NCBI GenBank assembly: GCA_023105745.1
Contig: JALGQZ010000011.1
Coordinates: 46,654,698-46,718,697 of the forward strand
Direction: 5' to 3'
From: Austropuccinia psidii
Taxonomy: Eukaryota; Basidiomycota; Pucciniomycetes; Pucciniales; Sphaerophragmiaceae
DNA length: 64,000 bases
The position numbers and the translations under genes are program-made. Numbering within the stretch: the stretch's first letter is position 1; each line of letters begins with the position of its first letter. The notes under the pieces are model-generated. The model had not been told where the DNA came from, made no database searches, and was given only the letters and a program-made list of their open reading frames with translations. Shown one piece after another: positions 55,726 through 64,000 of this stretch.

Positions 55726-57161
55726 TGTCAGGCTGAGTCTATGTTGAAGCAGTAATTAGGCTACTTACAACTAGAACTTTGACTGTGACATGTAGGAAAT
55801 GATTTAAGATACGAGTGTTTTGAGTAAAATAAAGATTTATAATAAAACTAAAGGTTTCTACTATTCAAGAATAGTGGTGGTGAGCACTATTGAGAACCCT
55901 GGGTGCAGCCTTACCAGTTGGATTACTATAATAAGAGCTACAATAGTTAAAATTATAATTATACCTGATTATTACCCAAGAGTAAAACTGTTTTGGACAG
56001 TTTACTATGTAGGGTATTCAAGAGCAGGATGAGGAAACAATTCTGGCTGTTAAAAGCCTCCTTTTTATCCTGAAATGGGGTGGAAAGGGTGCTAGACCTT
56101 TCCACGTAGAGGAACTGAATATTTTTCACTCTCTGGGACAAGCTTGTGGTTTGCAAAGACCTGTATTGGCCTGTATTGGGCTCATATGTGGTTTTGAAAC
56201 CATATCTGGGAAGTTTTCACCAATACAGGGCGAAAATGTTCATCTGGGGACCTCACAGCCTGATTCTAATGTGTATGATGCGTAGAATGCTGTACAGAAA
56301 CTGTATGGAACCCCAGTATTGACTGATATATGCGTTATTGAAGTAAAAACAAGCTTCTTTGTCTATTTGACACCTCATATTCATGATTATGGGACATTAT
56401 CCCATGGTAAGGCTGTATATGACAGGAGGTGGGAAGCTGACCTTAAAACAGCCATAACATTGTCAATTCTTGAGATATCAACCTCAAAACTTGTTCAGTG
56501 TGTAGCCCTGTCTGTTCTATGCACAATGGTACCTCATCTTATATGGTTATCATTGAATATGGCAAATTTATCCCATGTACAAGATTTTTGTGCATTTGCG
56601 TGTTTTAGGCAAAAAGCTGTATTGAGCTTGTTTGCCCCATATCTTCTGCTGTAGTTGAGATATGGGGAAGTGGATGACACCATCAGATAGCCCTGATTGT
56701 TCTCTTTCCAAAAAGACCCCACTTCAAGTATCCCACACTAAAACTGTAGAAGTTAGATGAGAGGTGAATGTTTTGTTCACCCTTATCTGGCCTGAAATTG
56801 ACCATAACTCCAGTGATATTGGTGCTAGCTCAGTTTGGCTGGTACCATTGGATAGCCCCAGATTAGAGCTTTATTTCGAATACCCCTTTGATGGGGTTAA
56901 GCCTCTCCTTCTGGATTTTAGATGAGCCGTGAAAATTAAGGTTTATGCTCAGCAATAACTTTGAGCAGGAATAACTTTGTTATTTTTGTCCTATGGTGAT
57001 GGGACTTATATCTTCTGAAAGGGGTGAGTTTCCTCTTTCTTTCAATACCTTTTTAGCTTATTTGGCTCAGCTCAATGTTTTGGTGGTATCTTGGCTATAC
57101 CATTGATTTATGGTATTTTGGCTGTCATGCTTGTGCTTTGGTTTTGAGTCACAGGCTGACA
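55726..57161 (-). repeat. 5' LTR of B2 (family III)
   Basis: On the minus strand this 1436-base LTR runs TGTCAGCCTGTGAC to GACTCAGCCTGACA. It pairs with the split 3' LTR 38216-39055 plus 27950-28531. CAGAC follows at 57162-57166, equal to 27945-27949. Confidence 0.93.
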
Positions 57162-57471
57162 CAGACTCTTCCTCTTCTACATAATTCTCCTCCTCCTCTT
57201 CATCATCTTCACCTGGAACCTTGAGACTGGTTCTTGAAAGTCCTGGGAAACCGCCAACTACTCCTAAGAATGAGATTGATCTACTTCGCCCCTTGCCTTC
57301 CTTCCTGGATGGTGCTTCTCCTTCCATAATAGGTCCTCTGTCTAATTGGGCCCTCAGTTGAGGAACTGCTGGGGTGCTGTCAAGAGGAGCTCTTGGAGTT
57401 GCAATAAGAACATCTTGAGTTCTGGCCTGAGATCTGGTCTGTCTTTCAGGAGGTGAATGTTGGATGGGCCT
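57162..57471 (-). pseudogene. Gag N-terminus of C2 (start codon lost)
   Basis: On the minus strand the frame encodes QHSPPERQTRSQARTQ, RAQLDRGP, EAPSRKEGKGRSRS and an acidic Glu run, ending where B2 inserted. The codon matching the C1 ATG is AGG (57471-57469). The frame continues at 27944. It retains the codons missing from C1, so it defines the C1 deletion. Confidence 0.85.
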
Positions 57472-58212
57472 GATTTCAGGAAGATATGAATTAAAAATAA
57501 TAAGAATCACAATTTAAATGGATAACTTGAGGCAATAAAAAGTGAGAGCTTGAAGTCAAATCAAATAAATCTTGAAGTGAAACTAAGAAATCAAATAAGA
57601 ATCTTCAGGTACGTCAATCAATCAAATATAAAATGAAGTCTTGAAGTGAATAAATCAGTCAATCAAATAAATCAAAATCAAATTCTTGCAGAAAATCAGT
57701 CAATCAATGATTTATTGAATCAAAATTTATTTATGTCAAAATTCTTGATGTGAGTAATCAACAAAATCAATGAAATCTTCAGGTCAATCAATTCTCTTGA
57801 AGTCAATGTCAATTATGTCAAATCAATCAATCAAATCAATATCATGCGAATTCTTCCTTAAAAATCAAAATTCTTGAAGAAATAATCATAACAAATCTTG
57901 ATGTGAGGAAGGTGTCTGAATAATTTGATGAGCAATTTGAGAATCAAAAACAAAAATATGTTGGATTATGGTTGGAATGAGATTGGATTATTTTAAATTG
58001 AGATTTAAGAAGAAGATAAATAAAGAATAGAATAAAAATGGGTCAGTTATCAATTTTCAAGAATGAATAATGAATGAGAGAAAATTGAGAAGTGACAAAG
58101 AATCATTAAGCTCATAAGCATTGAAGAGTCATAATTTCAATGAGTGAAAGAATGAAAATTATAAAAGAATGAATGAACATAATAAAGAAAAATTATGAGT
58201 TAATTAATATAA
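57472..58212 (-). other. Leader of C2
   Basis: There is no gene. On the given strand it is rich in AATCAATCAA and TCTTGAAGTCAA words, the reverse of the TTGATT array in C1. TTATATTAATTAACTCATAA follows the LTR end (58212 downward), the same PBS sequence as C1. Confidence 0.65.
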
Positions 58213-59812
58213 TTTCACAGGGGCTCTTGGACAGAAAACAAGAGTGGCCTGGCACTCAGGAATCAAGAACTCACTTGGAAGGCTCCAAAGAGATAAAAGA
58301 GATAAAGAAGAATGAATTTCTTTAAGAAGGATAAGAGTAAGAATAAGGACAAGTATGTCAAAGATAAGAAATATTAAGTGAAGCCAATAGCCAGAGAAAT
58401 AAGGAAGCCAACCAAGTGAATCCCCAATTGACTGTTTCAACCTTCCAGAAAAGGAAATGGAATTAGTAAAGGATATGACCACCAATATCCACTGACAGGC
58501 AAAGAAGAAAGGTGAAAATTACTGACTTAAGAATATCAGTATTTTACTTTAATAAATGAGAATAAAATAAAGATAAAAATAAATCCAATATATTAATTAA
58601 CTGGGGAAAAAGTCCCCAGCTGATAAAAGGTGGCCAGTATATGTGAAAAACTGAGAGGCTGATCCTGGAAGGTGAATCATCTGGCTTTATTTTCTGAATT
58701 GGGTAAATACAGTCCTGGCTATCTTGAGAATTGAACTGTGTGATTGAATTCCAACAGTGGAATATGAATTGGCCCAATTGGGCCAAGGACATACAGGTAT
58801 AATTGATTTCTGCCTGAATGGACCAATTGAGTTGTCCAAGGAGTATTGAATTACTTTCTGCCTTGACAACTGATTGAATGATAAATGACCTCTAAGAATC
58901 TCCCTTGGTATAATCCTGAAATAATTTCCAACCCAACTCCTGCAGGGCCATGTGGTTGGGGTCCTTGAATAGTCTTCTGATAGCTGCCATGGATTGGCAG
59001 ACTGATGAGCTGAAGAGTCCTCCCTCGAAATGGGTGTTGGATTTTGGGACCTTGATTTGGAATCATGTAATTTGGTCCTGAAAACTTCACCATTGCATTG
59101 CTGAGCAAAAATGGTGCATAATGGTATATAATACCATGTATGCACCACTCCTGCAACCTCGAGTACTGGGTGCATGGAGGAATGGGAAGAATCCCCCTTA
59201 AGTTGAGGGTAAGGATTGAGCTGAACTGATCTGGTGGCCACTGGCTGTTACCAGAGGCCATGGGCTGAAAAGTGGTCCTTGGCCAAAAATGGGTCCTGTG
59301 GGTCTTGATGGCCATTTTGGGTTTGATGGTATTTTGGGCCAAGAATGGCTCAGGTGGACCCAATTGTGGTTTGTGACCCACCTGGCCTTGAGGGATAGTG
59401 GGATGCTCCCTTTGGCCCCTTTTGGCCTCATTGGATTAAGCCAAAAGGGGCCTGATTGGCCCACGGACCATGGGCTGTAGAGGCCATAGGTGGCCTGAAT
59501 GGCCCAAAAATGCCATTTAGGCCCTAGACCCCCTAATGAAAAGGGGTGGCCCCAGGATTGTGTTTATGGCTAGGGGGGCCAGAACCCCCTAGGAGACAAA
59601 AGGACACCCCCAGGCCCAAAAACAAAGATAGATACCTGGGGTTGGAGATATGGAAATTGGCCAGGGAGGCCAATGATGGCAGGATATGGCCTGAGGCCAT
59701 AAAAGGCCAGGGGAAGGTGATATGGCCAAAGGGGGCCAATTGGCCGCAGCTAGGTCCCAGGCTAATTTGCTGCAAGACCCATGAAGGAGGGTCATTACTT
59801 GTGGTTGTGACA
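58213..59812 (-). repeat. 5' LTR of C2 (family IV)
   Basis: On the minus strand this 1600-base LTR starts TGTCACAACCACAAG and ends CCCCTGTGAAA, so the final TG/CA pair is mutated (TTTCACAG at 58213). It is GGCC-rich around 59240-59780. The hairpin CTGGGGA...TCCCCAG and the self-priming arm are kept near 58584-58620. Confidence 0.9.
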
Positions 59813-59961
59813 GTTATGGCATGAAAGAAGACCAAAAAAATAAGAGAATTAAGCATTATTGAGCTTCAATGCTACAAACTTTTATTGAAGAGGTAAGACA
59901 GTGGATAATACCCTAATTGACTATATCAGATTGTGGCTCAATATCTTTTGGTGGTGGAGAA
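59813..59961 (+). other. 3' untranslated end of another family II element
   Basis: The segment matches the A2 end (13202-13330, reversed): GCATTATTGAGCTTCA, GACAGTGGATAATACCCT, and a degraded polypurine tract TTGGTGGTGGAGAA before the LTR. It is the host element into which C2 inserted; its coding part lies left of C2, outside the window. Confidence 0.75.
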
Positions 59962-60401
59962 TTTGAGCCTTTGAGATATGACCACATATCCAAAAAGGTC
60001 ACAAAATAACTTTACAAAACCTGTAATTGAAATAATAATCTCAAAACAAGTAGAAATGACATAAAAAGATACTAAATTCTTGATTATCTGAGAAAGAAAC
60101 TAATAAAAATTTGAAAAAAACATTACCATTGATTTTTCCATCAAGCATTACATATATGACTCTTTTATGTAATATATCTAAACCCAATACTTACTAAGAT
60201 AACCTGAATATATGCACTTTTATTATTAGTGCATATATCCATGGTTTCTAGCTCATACCTTTTGAAGAAATCATGATAAAGAGTTGATTCAGATGTGAAT
60301 TTACCACCAAGTAACTGTGAGAATAAAGATATAAGCTTTATTTGGCAAGCTTTAAACAAGGCTAAGACCTATAAGGGGATATTGAGCAAAATAGGAATAG
60401 C
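59962..60401 (+). repeat. 3' LTR (family II) of the outermost element, first part
   Basis: It starts TTTGAGCCTTTGAG (TG mutated to TT) and follows the family II LTR for 440 bases, then is broken by a solo LTR. It resumes at 62204-62284. Confidence 0.8.
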
Positions 60402-62198
60402 TGTAAGGTTTGAATATGAAAAAATAAGTAAATATTACTAAAATTTCACTTACTGTACTCTGAATTTCATTATTAAAGTAATAAATAAGATTCAGAATAA
60501 CTATAATAATAAAGAAATATTAGAATTATGGCTCAAGAATAGTTATATTATTTCAATAAATTAGATGATAGAAACTATATTATGAAAAGAAGTAAATTAA
60601 TATTTAATATTTGATATACCTATGGAAATTTATTATTGCTAAAAACAATTAATAGATGTGCAAAAAGTGGTTATTTAATAATAAAAACCAATCTTTAACA
60701 ATATTAAAATTATATATTAATATAAATACTATTTATATTAATAAAAGAATTGTTAAGAACAATAATAAAGAGAAAATAGCCTAATTTCAGCACTTAATGA
60801 AATAATTTTGGATAATCTTTTGCCAAAAAATGTAAATAAAACTTATACAAATTGTATTTATGAATAAAAATAAAAGAAATTACAAATATTCTTGATTTTA
60901 TGTGTAATTGCAGATTTTGGAGAGAAATTAACAAAAGCAATTGAATATTGGCTTAATCGCGTAAAAATTTATTATTAAATGAAATATTAAATTTATCCTT
61001 CAATAATATAATAGAACTATGTAAAGAGAGTAAATTTATTTCCTTTGGATTTAATATTTTAATGTTTTTGATGCATCTGAGGGAAAATAGAGCTAAAAGG
61101 AGTGTTATATATAGCTTAATCCTCCCTCCTAGAATCCAGAAGGCTTTTAGTAGAAATTTACTGATGGTATCCACTGGTATTGATCAGTATTTTAAGTTTT
61201 AGTGATGATTACATCACAATTAAACCATCTTATCTCATTATTACAGTAATACTCAGAGTTATCACTATGACTCTAAGTTTGATGACATAATAAGCTTTGA
61301 AGAAGCCTAAACTTTTTTAACTTTACTATTAATAATTATAATACACCCACATTCACCAGTTTTATCACTTAGATAACTGTTAAACTTGAAATAAGGTTAC
61401 AGTTAGTGATCATGAATGATCATTTTGAAGCTTAAACTTTGATCATTAATAATGTTTGATTTATGCATGCTACAGAAATTTGAAGAGTTAATCCTGATAG
61501 CTTGGCATTTCCTTACTAAAACTCCCAGATAATTTCATTACATCATCAAATCTCTATTTTTAATTAGTTTGCTTGTAACTCTACTTTTCTGTTGAAATTT
61601 ACTAATTTAAACTTTAAACCATGATTTCAAGGGGTTATATTTTGAATATAACAATTAATATTACATAATTCTTCATTTATGAATTGGTAAAATCTGAATA
61701 TCTACTATTTTTGAGCTTGGATTACTTTCACAACCAAGTGGTCAGAAGCTATAACTATTTAGCTCATTAAACCCTGGTAAGTTATACCCGTGTTTCTAAA
61801 TTGTCAAATAAAGCTTGTATCTGTATTCATAAAGTAATCAAATGGTAGCTTTATTTTGGGTGAAACTCTTTATCATTCATATTTCAACAGATATGAATTC
61901 AAAACCATGAATATATGTGCTGATCCTAAAATTTCATATATTCAGGTTATTTCAGTAAGTACTTACTTTTCTGATATGAAATAAAAATGTTATATGTGTA
62001 TTTTTTCATGGTGAACTTACTTGTATAGTTTATTTCACATGTTTACTCATTGGTTTCTGAGGTAATCAAGGTTTTATGCCTTTTTATGGCATCTTCACTT
62101 TTTTTAAGATAGTAATTCCAATTCCTACAACTGAAATAGGTATTGTGAAGTTTTTTTGTGACCCTTTTGTATATGTGGAAGTATATCACAGGCTCACA
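60402..62198 (-). repeat. Solo LTR of family II, reverse orientation
   Basis: It has 1797 bases; on the minus strand it runs TGTGAGCCTGTGAT to CAAACCTTACA. The flanks ATAGC (60397-60401) and ATATC (62199-62203) differ by one base, an aged target duplication. The LTR is more diverged and shorter than the other family II copies. No gene is seen. Confidence 0.85.
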
Positions 62199-62203
62199 AT
62201 ATC

Positions 62204-62284
62204 TGTTGAAAATTTCAAATTAAACATTGTCCAAAGCTAAGAAAAAAGGAATATTCAGATTCTACTAGTTCATAAATGAATGAT
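62204..62284 (+). repeat. Family II LTR of the outermost element, second part
   Basis: This short continuation (TGTTGAAAATTTC to the CATAAATGAATGAT end) corresponds to the part of LTR II after the GACCACTTT hairpin region. The next LTR cuts it off. Confidence 0.65.
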
Positions 62285-64000
62285 TGTGAGGTTTGTCTAT
62301 TAAAATCTTGAAAATAGTATCAAATATCAAGAGTACTATGACCTTCCTCAGTAGATGATATAATATAATCAATTACTATAACCACAAATTAATATAATTA
62401 TCAAGAATAGTTATATATAAAAAAGAGTTTATTTAGTATTGTATAACTCAATAATAAAACAATCTGAATAATTATGATAAATTATAATCATTCTATTATT
62501 GTTATACAAACTTAAAATAATAAAATTAAGAAATATAAAGCTCTTAATGAGACAATTACATGGCTAAAATAATGATGTTTAACCACCCATAAATAATATA
62601 TAAATATTATTTATATAAGAAATTATCACACACACTTTGCATAGATAATTCTTATTAAAAAATTCTCTATAAAAAAGCTAATAATAGATAAAAATATGGA
62701 GCTTTAGACAAAACTTACTTATAATATTTATTTAAAAAACAAGTTAAACAGCAACAGTTATTATATTAAATAGTGTTTATAAGTGAAAACACACCAAAAT
62801 TCAATATTCCAAAAGATAAAAACAATTTCTTTATGATCAAATAATATTTGAGAGTTTTTAAGAGGAATTTGTGGATTTAAAAGATATTTAAGACAATAAT
62901 TTTATATTATAAGATATATTGTTTTTTATTAAAAAAATAATCTGATTTCTGTGATTTCAATTCTTCAAATTGAGATAAATAAATAATAAAATACTTAAGA
63001 AAATACTTTAATTATAACATTTTATGTTTAATAAAATATTACTTGTTTAAAATGTTTAATTAATTGGAATGATGATTGGTTATTTGGAAAACAAAGTGAT
63101 GTAAACACTCTTTTTATGCATGCAAAGCAGCTCTGATGATCCATAATCAATATAGAGGGTGTGCTCAGGTCAAAACTGAAAAACAATGGTTCTTAACTTA
63201 AGGCAGCTTATTTTCAATTCGAATTGAAAGCTACCAATTTTATTCTTCACTCCAAGTAACTTGAATCATCTTTTGGATTAATTATTTTAAGCTTTAATAT
63301 AAAATAATTTCATTTATATCAAGGTTCATCACTTTAACAACTTGAAAATAAAGTTTCACACAAAAAGCTGTTGAACTGAATTTTTAATTAATTTTTGCAG
63401 AAATCCTAATTTTCTTCAAGGATAATCGAAATTGTTAATTTCAAGGCTAATTAGCACTTAAACCTGTTCAAGTAATATACTTAAAATTTAATTCATACAC
63501 ATATAACATTAATTTGTAAGCTGTGTGAAATGGTCAAGAAAATCCATTCATAATTGGATTCTTTATGAATATTTGAAGTTATTTCTATTTTTCCACATAA
63601 AATAGAAATACACACCAAACCTTAACTTTTAATATTTTAACTTTAAGGCTTTAAGCTCAATCAAGCTTTCACAGTTCTTGAAACCTTGATTTCAGGCTTA
63701 CATATTGGGATTTACCCTTTGGAAGCTTGAAATTTGTGTCCAAATTAGGATAAACCAGTTTAAACTTTAATATTTGATAAAAGTATACTCTTAAAGCTTA
63801 GATAAGGTTGAAAATACTATAATATAGCTGGACAACCTTAATTGAATCCTTTCAGATGCAAAAAGCTGGGTACGCCAGCTCTGTTTGGTCTTTTTCCTTT
63901 GTCCCACCTTTGTGCATGGATTTTGACCTTTCATTTATTTAAAGACATACTATGGCCTTAAACCCTTTTAAATTGAGCTCATGAAGGATTTGCAGTCTGT
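62285..64000 (-). repeat. Diverged family I-like LTR, reverse orientation, runs off the window
   Basis: It begins TGTGAGGTTTGTCTAT, the reverse of a family I/II LTR end. Near 63858-63905 it contains GCTGGGTACGCCAGCTCTG and TTTGTCCCACC, matching in reverse the GGGGGACAAAAG...AGCCAGGGTACCCAAC block of family I LTRs (about 2315-2355). By that alignment some 450-500 bases should remain beyond 64000. ATGAT at 62280-62284 would be its target duplication. There is no gene. Confidence 0.65.

Larger units (their letters stand above)
27950..57161 (-). mobile_element. Element B2: family III retrotransposon carrying B1 and C1, TSD CAGAC
   Basis: On the minus strand: 5' LTR 57161-55726, PBS-like motif, leader intron, ORF1 start, [C1 inserted at 44445-54284], ORF1 end, Gag, Pol, polypurine tract and 3' LTR 39055-38216 plus 28531-27950, split by B1. 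CAGAC flanks it at 27945-27949 and 57162-57166. Gag-Pol carries at least seven nonsense codons of mixed type and several frameshifts, but ORF1 has only one stop. Confidence 0.95.
26771..59812 (-). mobile_element. Element C2: family IV retrotransposon, split by B2 and A0/A1
   Basis: Visible parts on the minus strand are the 5' LTR (58213-59812), leader, Gag N-terminus (57471-57162), Gag C-terminus and protease start (27944-26771). Pol and the 3' LTR should lie left of the window, beyond A0. B2 entered gag at CAGAC (27945-27949 and 57162-57166). The Gag start codon is changed (AGG at 57471-57469 where C1 has ATG), so C2 is dead. Its right border lies in the 3' untranslated region of a family II element. 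Confidence 0.85.

Noticed and set aside
1..64000. Host genes, tRNA, rRNA, CRISPR or DNA transposons
   Set aside because: Every open frame with recognisable content belongs to Ty3/Gypsy elements. I saw no cloverleaf, rRNA or spaced-repeat array.

Overview
The window is almost wholly LTR retrotransposon DNA; I find no host gene, rRNA, tRNA or CRISPR array. All coding remnants are Ty3/Gypsy (chromovirus-type) Gag-Pol: CCHC zinc knuckle, aspartic protease, RT with YIDD or YLDD, RNase H, integrase with HHCC and D,D35E, and a C-terminal GPF/chromodomain segment. The family IV Gag looks like proteins I remember from the myrtle rust fungus Austropuccinia psidii, and a gene-free, AT-rich, deeply nested window suits a large rust genome. 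I therefore suggest a rust fungus (Pucciniales), probably A. psidii; this is recall and inference, not a search result.

Four families can be told apart by LTR ends and coding style. Family I (LTR about 1.9 kb, starts TGTGAGCCTTGAGG) and family II (about 2.0 kb, starts TGTGAGCCTTTGAG) have related coding regions. Family III (about 1.42 kb, starts TGTCAGCCTGTGAC) has Gag and Pol in one frame. Family IV (about 1.6 kb, starts TGTCACAACC) has Pol in the -1 frame relative to Gag and a classical chromodomain.

Layout, as nested insertions. A family II element (+) whose 3' end lies at 59813-62284 was entered by a family IV element C2 (-; visible as 26771-27949 and 57162-59812). C2 was entered by a family I element A0 (1-1835, with a right border at 26770) and by a family III element B2 (-; 27950-57161, TSD CAGAC). 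A0's 3' LTR was entered by a second family I element A1 (+, from 1836). A1 received two solo family II LTRs (5791-7776, TSD ACCAT; 10497-23150, TSD TGTAC), and the second was entered by a complete family II element A2 (-; 11196-21862, TSD ATGAT). B2 received B1 (family III, +; 28532-38210, TSD GTATG) and C1 (family IV, +; 44445-54284, TSD TCCTG). Most junctions are supported by a 5-bp target duplication. The right edge, 62285-64000, is part of another family I-like LTR.

The most unusual content is a hidden first gene (ORF1) in families I-III. Two introns precede or interrupt it. In family III the start codon is made by splicing (exon 1 ends in A, exon 2 begins with TG), and the second splice leads into a frame that overlaps the upstream part of the gag frame. 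The two family III copies give exactly the same 885-nt ORF1. In its last 63 codons 8 of 12 differences are silent in the ORF1 frame and none is silent in the gag frame. Family IV shows a different strategy: a 14-nt self-complementary primer site (Tf1/sushi-like self-priming) and a conserved G GGA AAA heptamer two codons before the gag stop, suited to -1 frameshifting.

B1 is the best-preserved element: one nonsense codon in gag and one in ORF1, with an uninterrupted 1479-codon frame from Gag to the chromodomain.
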